Assembly (NCBI GenBank): GCA_963789165.1
Contig: CAWBJP010000002.1
Location: 385,186 to 449,185, forward strand
From: CAWBJP01 sp963789165
Lineage (GTDB): Bacteria > Actinomycetota > Acidimicrobiia > IMCC26256 > BP-133
Length of the DNA stretch: 64,000 nt
Reading direction: 5' to 3'
Every line of letters begins with the position of its first letter. Position 1 is the stretch's first letter. The position numbers and the translations under genes are program-made. A model generated the notes under the pieces. It did not search any database and was not told where the DNA came from. It saw only the letters and a list, made by a program, of their open reading frames with translations. Of this stretch, positions 1-7,639 are shown piece by piece.

Positions 1-385
1 CCAGGACGAGAGCCATCTTCAGCCGGCCCGGGCCGGAGGTGAGGTCGGGGTCGAGGACCACGCCGGAAGCCAGGAGCCCGGCCAGTCCGGCGCTGACGAC
101 CGCATTCACGGTGGAGGTGAGGCCGACCAGATCACGCGCCGTCCGGCGTCCCACGACCCACAACAGGGCGTACATGTCGACGACGATCACGCCGCCGAAG
201 CCGGCGGCAAGTGAGACGAGGTGAACGAAGAGGGCTGCTTGTCGCAGCGGGCCGTCGTCCACACGAACTGTGGCAACTGCGCTGACAACGACCGCCCAGA
301 GCGCGCAAACAAAAACGATCTCCGTGACCGCATCGGTGGCGGACACGGTTCGGCCCTGCGCTTCAACGGGCCGGCTCAGGCTCAT
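1..385 (-). CDS. Multi-pass membrane protein, 3' end outside the window
   Basis: The minus strand reads open from an ATG at 385 to the window edge, giving about 128 residues with no stop. The protein begins MSLSRPVEAQG. It then has hydrophobic segments at roughly residues 18-36, 48-70 and 83-103, broken by short charged loops such as RVDDGP and GRRTARD. This pattern fits a small integral membrane protein with at least three or four helices. I do not recognise the family, and the C-terminus is missing, so no function is assigned. No clear Shine-Dalgarno precedes the ATG. The reading frame has strong actinobacterial third-position GC bias, which supports it as a real gene rather than a chance opening. 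Confidence 0.6.
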   Translation of the reverse strand, partial: MSLSRPVEAQGRTVSATDAVTEIVFVCALWAVVVSAVATVRVDDGPLRQAALFVHLVSLAAGFGGVIVVDMYALLWVVGRRTARDLVGLTSTVNAVVSAGLAGLLASGVVLDPDLTSGPGRLKMALVL

Positions 386-707
386 CTGTCGCGGGTCTCT
401 AACGTTAGGAATGGGCGAATTGGGCGGATAGTCGTTCGGGAGCGCCCGGGAGTGCCCGACTTTTCGAACTTCTGCGAAATCCGAAGGTGCTGCGGGCCGA
501 GCAGATGTAACCGGGTGTTCGCCCACCCGACCCGCAGCGGGGGGAGAGTCGCCCGTGGTGCCCGCCGAGTTCCCGAGTCTGTTAGCGAACGTTCACGATT
601 CCCGGGCCGAGGCGAGGCGAGCGAGGCCGCACCAGGCGACGCGAAACGGGGCTGGGGCGGCCTCGCGGCCGCCCCAGCCCCCTTTGGATGATGCCGTCAG
701 ACTGCTG
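386..707. other. Gene-free spacer with a strong terminator
   Basis: No convincing gene lies here. Frames on the plus strand are open only because of GC bias. The stretch holds the presumed promoter of the minus-strand membrane protein gene and, at 648-681, the terminator of the next minus-strand gene. Confidence 0.6.
648..681 (-). terminator. 15-bp perfect hairpin downstream of the YcnI-SOD gene
   Basis: Two perfectly complementary 15-nt arms (648-662 and 667-681) enclose a TCGC loop. The hairpin lies 26 bases past the stop codon of the minus-strand gene that ends at 708. Only a short T stretch (GTTTCGC on the transcript) follows it, so it fits the T-poor, GC-rich terminators usual in actinobacteria. 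Confidence 0.75.
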
Positions 708-1814
708 TCAGACGAGGTCGGCGCAGGCGATGCGCACGTGCCCCGAGTGCGGGTCGTCCGGGTTCGGTTCGCCGGAAGCGTGGATCCAGATGGAGCGGGC
801 CGTGGGTCGGGCGACCCAGTCGGAGAACGTGTCGGTGTCGTCGGCCTCGCCGCTGCTGTCGGCGATCAGGCCTCCAAGCGGGTCGTCGGTCGACGACGGC
901 CACAGCTCGTTGGGCGGCTCGCCGATACCGGCGGGGTCGTTCTTGTAGTGAGGTCCGAAGCTGGCGCACGTTCCTTCGTGGAGGTGGGCGGGATACACCT
1001 CGCCCGGGACAAGACCCGTCACATCGAGTTCAACCCTGGTGTGGTAGCGGTACCGGGTCACCTTCGCCTTGCCCCGAATGTCGAGTTCGTCGGGGTCAGG
1101 CGCAGGCGGGTCAGCGCCAGGCGGGAATGTGAAGCCGAAATGCCCACAGTGCACAGCCGGGTCCAGGGGCGGGATCAGCGTGGCCGCCTCCGCGATGACC
1201 GAAGCAGGACACGGGTTGCCGGCAGAGACCTCGCTGACGGGCTTGAAGACACCGCGGGCAACCTTGGGAGCCCGGTCCGGGCCTTGCACATCGACGGTGG
1301 GCGCGGGGTGCGATCCGGGCTCCTCGGCTGCGTCACCCACGTCGGCCCAGTTCACTTCCTCACCGTCCGAGTACACCTGCAGGGCGGGTGTCGGGTACGT
1401 GCCACGGATCCCCGGGGTGCGGACCTTCACCTTGAAGAACTCCGCGGCGCTGAGGTTCCCGGTGCCGGCGGCCGCGACAGGGACGCCGTTGATCCTGAGG
1501 AGCCCGAAGTCCGTCGAGGACGAGCGGCGGGTGAAGGTGACCTGGTCGACCGTGTGCTTGCAGGTGAAGTCGGAGGTCTTGTAGCACTTCCTGACCTTGA
1601 AGCCGGCTGGGAAGGACACCACGAGCTTCTGCGTGTGATGCGCCGCCAGCTCCGCCTCGGTCGTGAATGCCGGCTCCACCGGAGCCCGGTAGAACAGCTT
1701 GGTGTCTCTCAGCGTTTCAACACCCGTTACGACATGGGCAGATGCGGGAGTTGCGCTCGCGACCAGAGCAGTGAGTACCGCCCCGATCAAAAATTTCTTC
1801 TGTCGTCGAAGCAT
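708..1814 (-). CDS. Secreted YcnI-like (DUF1775) copper protein fused to a Cu-only SOD-like domain
   Basis: This 368-residue secreted protein appears to bind copper outside the membrane. A signal peptide (residues 1-26, ending ASA) leaves His27 as the mature N-terminus, as in YcnI proteins where that His binds copper. Residues 27-175 match the DUF1775/YcnI fold, with a conserved late block around YPTPALQVYSDGEEVNWADV. Residues 250-368 look like Cu,Zn superoxide dismutase. AHLH (H277, H279), H289 and H345 match the four Cu ligands. C283 and C364 match the disulfide, and R361 precedes IAC as in SOD. The zinc-loop histidines are absent, as in Cu-only SODs. The ATG is preceded by GAGGAG at a 9-nt spacing. 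No DUF461 or CopD partner is adjacent. The domain calls come from motifs; SOD activity is inferred. Confidence 0.82.
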   Translation of the reverse strand: MLRRQKKFLIGAVLTALVASATPASAHVVTGVETLRDTKLFYRAPVEPAFTTEAELAAHHTQKLVVSFPAGFKVRKCYKTSDFTCKHTVDQVTFTRRSSSTDFGLLRINGVPVAAAGTGNLSAAEFFKVKVRTPGIRGTYPTPALQVYSDGEEVNWADVGDAAEEPGSHPAPTVDVQGPDRAPKVARGVFKPVSEVSAGNPCPASVIAEAATLIPPLDPAVHCGHFGFTFPPGADPPAPDPDELDIRGKAKVTRYRYHTRVELDVTGLVPGEVYPAHLHEGTCASFGPHYKNDPAGIGEPPNELWPSSTDDPLGGLIADSSGEADDTDTFSDWVARPTARSIWIHASGEPNPDDPHSGHVRIACADLV

Positions 1815-2279
1815 CGTTCTTAGCTCCTCGGTTCCGATAGCGCGAAAGGGACGAAGGCCCGGAATGGCACAAAATCCTGCGTTCAGGGCGATGATCCACG
1901 ATCCGGCACCCGGAATATCCGATTCGCGGTCGACATCCGGATTCGACGCTGTTGACCACGTTCCTCCCTGGGAGGAACGAGACGAAATTCACCTTGTGGA
2001 CGCGGGACAGAAACCCCATCTGACCAGCAGCGCGGCAATTGGTCGACCCAAATAGGACGATCCGCTCAGGAGGCATCTTCAGGACATACGGCGCGTCGGA
2101 AACCCGATTGCGACAAGAGGCCCATGTGGCGTCTTCCGGACGTTCGGCGCGTCGATATACCGATTGCGACAAGAGGCCCATGTGGACGTCTTCTGGACGT
2201 TCTGCGCGTCGGAATATCGTTCATGGACGCGCCAAAGTCCGTGGGCCAGGCCCACGGACCCCTGCGTTTCAGCGCTTCT
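1815..2279. other. Intergenic region upstream of the YcnI-SOD gene
   Basis: This 465-base stretch has no gene I can support. It carries the promoter and ribosome-binding site of the minus-strand YcnI-SOD gene and the three-copy tandem repeat at 2072-2220. The base composition is less GC-rich than the flanks, with segments such as AATTTCTTC and GAATATCCG. Confidence 0.6.
2072..2220. repeat. Imperfect tandem repeat, about 2.7 copies of a 56-bp unit
   Basis: Units begin at 2072, 2128 and 2184, an exact 56-bp period. All share the core TCTTC-GGAC-T-CG-GCGTCG, and copies 1 and 2 share the block CGATTGCGACAAGAGGCCCA. The third copy has a 1-base insertion and breaks off near 2220. There are no variable spacers, so this is not a CRISPR array. 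It may be a regulatory or decayed selfish repeat. Confidence 0.8.
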
Positions 2280-2945
2280 TCAGCGGCGCCGTTGCCGGAG
2301 GACCAACGCGGCGAGCCCGGCGACCAGGCCCCCACCGACCACCAATCGCAGCGGACTGCCGGGGCGGTCGTCGTCATCCGGACTCGCGGTCACCGTGATC
2401 CCGGCGGAGCGGGCGCCCTCTGGTAGGGCCTCGGGGACCGGCGGCCCGGCCGCCTCCCGGCTATCCGTCTCCGTCCCCTCGGCTGAGGAAGAAGAGTTTC
2501 CTCCGGACGCCGGCGACGGGCGGGTCCCGGCTCGGGTTGACGCGCCTGGCCCGGTGGCCTTGGGCGCGTCCGTGGTCTTCCCGGCGGGAGCCTCTGAACC
2601 TTGCCCCTCGTCCGCGGTGGGCGCAGGTGCCTCGCTGGAATCTTCGGAGGAAGCCGTATCTTCGGCGTCCACTGCAGGCGCGTCGTCGTAGACCGCGTCC
2701 TCGTCCTCGGCGTCCTCGTCGAGGCGCTCGTAGACGTAGGCGTGGTGTTCGCAATCCCAGAAGTAATCGTTTGAGCGGGCGAGCGTGTCGAGACGGGAGA
2801 CCGTCTCGTCGGTCTCGAACTTTCCTCGGGCTCGGGCATCGTCGGCGATGCGCCGGGCCTGGGTCTCCGGCTCCGAGCCGTCGGGTGCGGCGGCCACCAG
2901 GGCGTCGTAGGCCTGGCGGGCGGAGTCCGGGGTGCAGATCTCCAC
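2280..2945 (-). CDS. Acidic/Pro-Ala-rich surface protein with C-terminal membrane anchor
   Basis: The protein has about 221 residues from a GTG at 2945. Residues 1-75 form a small charged domain that includes the sequence DYFWDCEHHAYVYERL. Residues 76-190 are a low-complexity Asp/Glu/Ser/Pro/Ala-rich stalk. The C-terminus is a hydrophobic helix (LRLVVGGGLVAGLAALVL) followed by RQRRR, a typical membrane anchor with a cytosolic basic tail. That layout needs an N-terminal export signal. The codons directly upstream in the same frame read SLTLALTARPAPVFA, a plausible signal peptide ending at VFA, but no ATG, GTG or TTG precedes it before an in-frame TGA at about 3004-3006. The 5' end may therefore carry a frameshift or use a CTG start. 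I do not recognise the family. Confidence 0.6.
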   Translation of the reverse strand: MEICTPDSARQAYDALVAAAPDGSEPETQARRIADDARARGKFETDETVSRLDTLARSNDYFWDCEHHAYVYERLDEDAEDEDAVYDDAPAVDAEDTASSEDSSEAPAPTADEGQGSEAPAGKTTDAPKATGPGASTRAGTRPSPASGGNSSSSAEGTETDSREAAGPPVPEALPEGARSAGITVTASPDDDDRPGSPLRLVVGGGLVAGLAALVLRQRRR

Positions 2946-3111
2946 GGCGAAAACCGGCGCCGGCCTCGCCGTCAGCGCCAGGGTCAGCGAGCGCGGCGCT
3001 GGTCAGAATCCGACGCTTGGATCCGATCGGGGATGTGGGGGGCACAAGCCGGAAGATTTGACGGGCGTCGCCCAAAATCCTCCCCGCCGACCTTTTTGGT
3101 GGTTCTGGGTG

Positions 3112-3156
3112 GTGGAGGTGAGCGGACTCGAACCGCCGACTTCTACGTTGCGAACG
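3112..3156 (-). mobile_element. Distal attachment site of the tRNA-Ala island (partial tRNA copy)
   Basis: These 45 bases are identical to 17482-17526, the 3' part of the intact tRNA-Ala gene (discriminator base through the anticodon loop). Identity stops at 3157. The copy lacks the D-arm and 5' acceptor strand, so it is not a tRNA gene. It is the expected far att site left when an element integrates into a tRNA 3' end. Confidence 0.9.
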
Positions 3157-3257
3157 GGGCCGGAGTTGTCTGGCTAAGTGACAGGCGTGGTGTTTAGGCA
3201 GGTCAGGCGCCCTTCCAGCGTCCGCTGGTTCCGTCGAGTCCGGCTTGTTCGCTGCAG

Positions 3258-3282
3258 TTGATGGGCAAAGTGATGGGCAAAG
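3258..3282. repeat. Two GATGGGCA direct repeats near the left att site
   Basis: GATGGGCA occurs at 3260-3267 and 3272-3279, a 12-bp spacing, each followed by AAG. The same octamer is clustered beside the integrase at the other end of the island. The copies overlap the proposed start of the ERCC4 gene. I infer they are integrase arm-type sites. Confidence 0.6.
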
Positions 3283-4328
3283 CCGCTCTGGCGGTGGCGC
3301 TCGAATCAGGAGTCGCTGACCGGGGGGTCGGCCGGTTCTACCCTTGGTTTGTGCCGGGCGAACTCGTGATCGTGTCGAACCCAGACCAGGGTTCGTCTCT
3401 CGGGTACCTGTTGCGCCTTCCTATCTCGGGAGGGCTCGTCTTCCGCACGAGTGGCACCTGGCCGCGGACCAAGGCGCTGTTCTGCTACCCGATGCCGCCC
3501 GACGCCTGGCCGGAGGACGGAGAGGTCGTCGAGCGCGTGCCGTTACGCTCGTGCGTCCGGCGGGGGGCGGCGATTGAGGTCGTGGCCGACCGGGCCCGGG
3601 AGAACCGCTCTCAACTGGTCTTCACTACCGCCCGGGGCCGCGATGTGGTGTTCTGGCAGTCCCCGCGGACGAGCAAGCAAGCCCGCCCGAACGTGGCGCT
3701 CCCGACGGCCCGGGCTGGCGGCCTCGCCGACCTCGAGGTCATCGTCGACACCCGGGAGCGCTATGCATACCGCTTCCCCGGGCAGGCCGTGTCGACTGTG
3801 TCCCGGGCGCTGCCGTGCGGCGACTACGGCGTCGTGGCTGGCGGTCGGCTCGTCGCCGTTGTGGAACGCAAGTCGATCGCCGATCTCATCAGCAGCGTCA
3901 CCAACGGGAAGTTGCGATACGCGCTCGGCGATCTTGCTGCTCTACCTCGCGCCGCCGTGGTGGTCGAGGACCGCTACTCGGCCCTGTTCAAACAGCGGAA
4001 CGCCCGTCCCGCCCTCGTCGCCGATGCCTTGGCCGAGTACCAGGTCCGTTGGCCCACCGTCCCATTGGTGTTCTGCGAGACCCGCCCCTTGGCCGAGGAA
4101 TGGACCTACCGCTATCTCGCCGCTGCCTGGCAGTGGGCGGCCACCGAGCCGAAGGCGCAGGAGCGGACCACGATGACCGATCCGGATCCGCAGCTCCTCG
4201 TTGCCCCCGAGCGGCCGGAGCCGAGCGTCGCCGAGGTGCGAGCCTGGGCGCGAAGCACTGGGCTCGAAGTTCCCGACCGCGGCCGCCTCCGACCTGAGAT
4301 CTGGGAAGCCTGGCGGTCCGTCCACTGA
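3258..4328 (+). CDS. ERCC4/XPF-like nuclease domain protein with C-terminal Lsr2 DNA-binding domain
   Basis: This protein has about 356 residues. Residues 160-290 match the ERCC4/XPF nuclease fold: VDTRE (163-167), GDY (188-190) and VERKS-IADL (202-210) line up with the metal-binding core, in which ERK is the signature. Residues 322-356 (EVRAWARSTGLEVPDRGR and following) match the C-terminal AT-hook-like domain of Lsr2, which binds AT-rich or foreign DNA. Residues 1-150 are not recognised. The start is uncertain: TTG 3258, ATG 3261 and ATG 3273 all fall inside the GATGGGCA repeats, so a later GTG near 3351 is possible. It is the first gene inside the island's left end. The combination suggests a nuclease targeted to xenogeneic DNA, but that role is inferred. 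Confidence 0.78.
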   Translation: MMGKVMGKAALAVALESGVADRGVGRFYPWFVPGELVIVSNPDQGSSLGYLLRLPISGGLVFRTSGTWPRTKALFCYPMPPDAWPEDGEVVERVPLRSCVRRGAAIEVVADRARENRSQLVFTTARGRDVVFWQSPRTSKQARPNVALPTARAGGLADLEVIVDTRERYAYRFPGQAVSTVSRALPCGDYGVVAGGRLVAVVERKSIADLISSVTNGKLRYALGDLAALPRAAVVVEDRYSALFKQRNARPALVADALAEYQVRWPTVPLVFCETRPLAEEWTYRYLAAAWQWAATEPKAQERTTMTDPDPQLLVAPERPEPSVAEVRAWARSTGLEVPDRGRLRPEIWEAWRSVH

Positions 4329-4708
4329 CTGCCCGACCGCCCCGGCCCGGTTGGTTCCTGATTGATCGGCCTTGTGAGCACGCCGACTGAACCAGGGCTT
4401 CTTGAATGCCATGCACGAGCGGAGCGTTCGGGGCGTGCCGCTGCGTCCGCCGAGTTGGCTGGCGTGCCGTCGGCTCCACGTCGTGAAGGTGCTGGTCGCA
4501 AGGGGTTTCGCGTCCGGTTGATGCGCCACGGTGTCACCCCGTGCCGGCTGGTCCGGTACGCGGGCAGTTCGGGCCCGGGGAGGCCTGCTGGCTACGTCTC
4601 TGGCTACGTCTTGGCTTCTTGCGGGGCCGCAAGAAGTTGTCCGAGCCGTCTCAGGCGGCCGAGGTACCCCGGCGGGGCGACGTCGCCTTGCGCACGTTCG
4701 ATGCTTCG
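4329..4708. other. Gene-free stretch within the island
   Basis: Some frames are open here but lack recognisable domains and ribosome-binding sites. The segment contains a short direct repeat (TGGCTACGTCT, two copies near 4590-4611) and the hairpin at 4615-4636. I see nothing else. Confidence 0.5.
4615..4636 (-). terminator. 10-bp perfect hairpin downstream of the serine hydrolase gene
   Basis: Arms CTTCTTGCGG and CCGCAAGAAG enclose a 2-nt GG. The hairpin lies 73 bases beyond the hydrolase stop codon on the minus strand. There is no long T tract. Confidence 0.5.
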
Positions 4709-5992
4709 TTATTGCGTCTGACTGCCCCGCGGGACGATTGCCCCGTACAGCATGGCGCGCAGCTCGGCATGGTAGGCAGCTCGGACTGCTGGCCCCTGCA
4801 TGAACACGATGCCGATCAGCTTCTCCTTGGCGTCGAACAGGTAGCGCGGGCCGGTGATGCCGCCCCAGTACACGTCGCCGATGCTGCCGGGGAACAGCGG
4901 TCCGCCATCGGCGGTGCGCACGGGGTTGACCAGGTTCCAGGAGTAGCCGTCGCCCGGATGGGCGACGCCGCGGGTGGAGCCGATCTGGTCTGCCATCGCC
5001 CAGCGCACGGTCATCGGCGAGAGCAGCCGCACGCCGTCGAGGGTGCCGCCGTTGACCACCATTTGCAGCAGCCGGAAGTAGTCAGTGGTGGTCGAGGCCA
5101 TGCCGGCGCCGCCTGAGAACCGCTTGGGCGGCTTGGTCACGTCGAGCCACTGGAACACCCACATGTCCGGATCAGTGGACAGCGGGCGTGCAAACCGCTC
5201 GAGCGCGGCGCCTTGCACGGCGAAGGTCGTGTCCTTCATCTTGAGCGGATTGAGGACCAGCTCCTTCAGAGCCACGTCGAGCGGCTGCTTGGTCACGCGT
5301 TCGATGATGTGGCCGAGCAGATCGGTGGCGATCGAATACTCGAACTGCGTGCCGGGCGAGAATGCGAGCGGCAAGGTGGCGAGTTTCTGCAGCATCTCGT
5401 CGGTGGCCATGGTGTCGATGCGGTCGATGCCGAGTTCGCGGTACTTGTTGCGCAGCGGGTTGGGCGGGAAGAAGAAGTACGTGAACCCGGCGCGATGCGT
5501 CATCAGGTCGTGCACCGTTGGCTGGCGCTCCGGGGCGACCAACTCGACATTGCCCCCCGCATCGCGGCGTTCGATCTTGAGATCCTTCAGCTCCGGCAGG
5601 AATGTCGCGATCGGCGCCATCACTGGCAGCTTGTTTTGCTCGAACAGCCGCAACGCCGCCACGGTGGTGATCAGCTTGGTCGACGAAGCGATCGGATGAA
5701 TGGTGTCGCGCTTCATCGGTACTTGCTTGTCCTTGTCGGCCCATCCGACCGCTTCATGCAGGACGATCTGGCCGTCGCGGGCGATCAGCACCACCGCACC
5801 GGGAATGCGGCCCTCTTCGACGTCTCCCTCCAACCAGTCGACGATGGCCGCGAGCTTGGCCCCATCGAGGCCCAAGCGCGTGTGCGCGGCCAACGTACCA
5901 TCGCGTGCCAGCAGGCCAGCGGGAGCCGCCAGGGCCAGACCGGCGGCCAGCAGCGATGCCAGCGCCACTGATTTCAATGCCAGATGACGCAT
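4709..5992 (-). CDS. Secreted serine hydrolase of the class C beta-lactamase/EstB family
   Basis: This protein of about 427 residues starts at an ATG at 5992 preceded by GGGAGGACATC. The start gives a clean signal peptide (MRHLALKSVALASLLAAGLA and a following AAPA). The SxxK nucleophile motif is SSTK at about residues 103-106, in the context HPIASSTKLITTVA. A Tyr motif follows in FEYSIATDLLGHIIE, where the usual YxN Asn is replaced. The family includes D-alanyl-D-alanine carboxypeptidases, EstB esterases and AmpC. An esterase or peptidase is more likely than a true beta-lactamase. The gene stands alone within the island. Its codon use is less GC-biased than its neighbours (TTGTTTTGC, AAG and GAT are frequent), suggesting recent transfer, perhaps from a proteobacterium. 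Confidence 0.82.
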   Translation of the reverse strand: MRHLALKSVALASLLAAGLALAAPAGLLARDGTLAAHTRLGLDGAKLAAIVDWLEGDVEEGRIPGAVVLIARDGQIVLHEAVGWADKDKQVPMKRDTIHPIASSTKLITTVAALRLFEQNKLPVMAPIATFLPELKDLKIERRDAGGNVELVAPERQPTVHDLMTHRAGFTYFFFPPNPLRNKYRELGIDRIDTMATDEMLQKLATLPLAFSPGTQFEYSIATDLLGHIIERVTKQPLDVALKELVLNPLKMKDTTFAVQGAALERFARPLSTDPDMWVFQWLDVTKPPKRFSGGAGMASTTTDYFRLLQMVVNGGTLDGVRLLSPMTVRWAMADQIGSTRGVAHPGDGYSWNLVNPVRTADGGPLFPGSIGDVYWGGITGPRYLFDAKEKLIGIVFMQGPAVRAAYHAELRAMLYGAIVPRGSQTQ

Positions 5993-6008
5993 GATGTCCT
6001 CCCTGGCA

Positions 6009-6044
6009 GCTGGCTCGTGGAGGGCGACGGGCTTTCCGTCTAGT
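6009..6044. repeat. 36-bp direct repeat, left copy
   Basis: The segment matches 13929-13964 in 34 of 36 positions; the mismatches are at 6021 and 6022. Its right half, GACGGGCTTTCCGTC, can form a 5-bp-stem hairpin. It spans the stop codon of the cupin gene. The two copies are exactly 7,920 bp apart and bracket the cupin, ABC importer and BTAD regulator block. Confidence 0.8.
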
Positions 6045-6729
6045 TGGGTTTGCGTCGGGTGATCGTGATCAGGGCGACGCCGAGAGGGCATGCCACGGCG
6101 GCCAGTGCAAGCAGCTTGGGGGTCGAGTGCCGCCCGGTGCTGGGGAGCGTCGTCAGGTTGGCCGGGCCCGCCGCCGGCGGGGTCCCATGGGCAGCGAGGG
6201 CTGCGGCGCTGGCGGCCGCCGCAGCAGCAGCATTGTCTGAGGGCGCCATTGCCGGGCCGACTTCGGTGGGGTCAGGGCACTCAGCCGGGGGGTCCGCCTC
6301 GGTTCGCGCCGATCCTCCGGGCGGGACGTTGAAGGCGACCACTACCGAATCGACGGGCTGGGTGCCGAGGTTGCGGACGAAATGGGGCCAGGGGGCGGTG
6401 GACGCGTCCTTCTCGAAATGCGTCTCGCTGGGCCGGACATCTTGGCCGACGCACGGCGGATGGGAAAGTCCATAGGTCGTCAAGACCCCCGATCTGACGA
6501 TGACCACCACGCCGCCGGGGTGACGGTGCCACCCGGAGGTCGCACCTGGGGCCAACGTGAACGTGTACACCACGGTGTCCGTGCCCGCCCCGAAGGTGAT
6601 CGCACCCGCCTCGGAGTGGGTGCCCCGCCCAACGTCTGTGCGCCTGAGCTCACCGTAGCCAGGGCTCCCCAGCGCTGCTGGCCCGAACGCCAACCACCCG
6701 AGCGTCGTCGCGACAACAAGCCGTCTCAT
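6040..6729 (-). CDS. Cell-wall-anchored (LPXTG) cupin-domain protein
   Basis: This is a 229-residue protein. A signal peptide (residues 1-21) precedes a cupin fold at about 45-135, with the metal-type motif GATSGWHRHPGGVVVIV (H68, H70) and a later H117. An Ala-rich linker (about 165-190) leads to a sortase signal: LPSTG at 195-199, a hydrophobic helix and the basic tail RRKPN. The protein should be exported and covalently attached to peptidoglycan by a sortase. No sortase gene is in the window. Cupins can be enzymes or small-ligand binders, and nothing here settles which. The gene lies 67 bp downstream of the ABC importer genes in the same direction, so it may bind or process their substrate. 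That link is inferred. Confidence 0.8.
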   Translation of the reverse strand: MRRLVVATTLGWLAFGPAALGSPGYGELRRTDVGRGTHSEAGAITFGAGTDTVVYTFTLAPGATSGWHRHPGGVVVIVRSGVLTTYGLSHPPCVGQDVRPSETHFEKDASTAPWPHFVRNLGTQPVDSVVVAFNVPPGGSARTEADPPAECPDPTEVGPAMAPSDNAAAAAAASAAALAAHGTPPAAGPANLTTLPSTGRHSTPKLLALAAVACPLGVALITITRRKPN

Positions 6730-6796
6730 TGCCCGCCCCTCTCGTCTGCCGGCCCGTGCACCGGCGGAAGCTCGCGCTTCCCCGCAATGGCAACCT

Positions 6797-7630
6797 TCAC
6801 CTTCCCCCCGTGGAGTGGAGGGAGATCATGCTGTGCTCTCCTCGGGTACTTGAAGATCTTGGGGCGCCGCGCTTGGCGCGTTGGACCTGGGCGTAGAGGT
6901 GCGCTCGCAGTTCGGTGAAGCGGGGATCGGCGCGGGTGGTGAGTTGGTCGCGCGCCTCAGGCAGGTCGATGGTGAGGTCCTCGGCGACTGAGGTGGGCGC
7001 GCCCGACAGCACGATCACCCGCTGACCGAGATATACGGCCTCGTCGATGTCGTGAGTGATGAACAGCAGCGTGACACCGAGCCGATGCCACACATCGCGG
7101 ATGAGGTCTTCCAGGTCGGCGCGGGTCTGCGCATCGACGGCGGCGAACGGCTCGTCCATCAGCAGGACCAACGGCTCGTACGCGATGGCGCGCGCGATCG
7201 CAACCCGCTGCTGCATGCCGCCGGAGAGCTGCCACGGGTAGGCAGAGTGCGCGTCGGCCAAGCCGACCGAGGCGAGAGCCTCGTCGACGAGCTCGTCGCG
7301 CCGGCGGCGCGCCATCCCCTCGGCCCGCAGCGGCAACTCGACGTTGTCCCGCACGCGCATCCACGGAAACAGGCTCCGGCCGTACTCCTGGAACACCACC
7401 GCGACGCCTAGCGGCGGCCCGGTCACCGGCGTACCGTGCACACGCATCACCCCCGCCGTCGGTGCCAGCAAGCCAGCCAGGCACCGCAGCAGGGAGGTCT
7501 TGCCGCAGCCGGACGGCCCGACCATGCAGACCAGCTCGCCGCGACCGACGGTGAACGTCAGGTCAGCGATCGCCTCCACCCGCCGCCCGTGGGCGTCATA
7601 GACCTTGCGGAGGGCGCTGACCTCAAGCAC
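6797..7630 (-). CDS. ABC importer ATP-binding protein, SsuB/TauB type
   Basis: This 277-residue protein is the ATPase of an importer in the nitrate/sulfonate/taurine family. Walker A is GPSGCGKTS, the signature is LSGGMQQR, Walker B is VLLMDEP, and the H-loop is FITHDIDEA. The GTG start at 7630 follows GAGGGGG at a good distance and lies 9 bp past the stop of the permease gene. It is the last ABC gene in the order binding protein, permease, permease, ATPase. The C-terminal 40 residues extend past the usual domain. The family supports an organic anion or small organic substrate, but the sequence does not identify which. Confidence 0.92.
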   Translation of the reverse strand: MLEVSALRKVYDAHGRRVEAIADLTFTVGRGELVCMVGPSGCGKTSLLRCLAGLLAPTAGVMRVHGTPVTGPPLGVAVVFQEYGRSLFPWMRVRDNVELPLRAEGMARRRRDELVDEALASVGLADAHSAYPWQLSGGMQQRVAIARAIAYEPLVLLMDEPFAAVDAQTRADLEDLIRDVWHRLGVTLLFITHDIDEAVYLGQRVIVLSGAPTSVAEDLTIDLPEARDQLTTRADPRFTELRAHLYAQVQRAKRGAPRSSSTRGEHSMISLHSTGGR

Positions 7631-7639
7631 GCCGCCCCC

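Noticed and set aside
555..1823. Long open frame on the plus strand opposite the YcnI-SOD gene
   Set aside because: It has no domain, is Arg/Gly-rich and mirrors the codon bias of the real gene on the other strand.
2072..2220. Possible CRISPR array
   Set aside because: The 56-bp units are conserved throughout, with no variable spacers, no short repeats and no cas genes.
3112..3156. Second tRNA-Ala gene
   Set aside because: Only the 3' half is present; the acceptor 5' strand and D arm are missing.
4362..4721. Open frame between the nuclease and hydrolase genes
   Set aside because: There is no ribosome-binding site or recognisable domain, it crosses a hairpin, and its composition is Arg/Gly/Ala-rich.
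4709..5992. True class C beta-lactamase
   Set aside because: The SxxK motif is present but the YxN motif is altered and no KTG-like box was recognised, so an esterase/peptidase is more likely.
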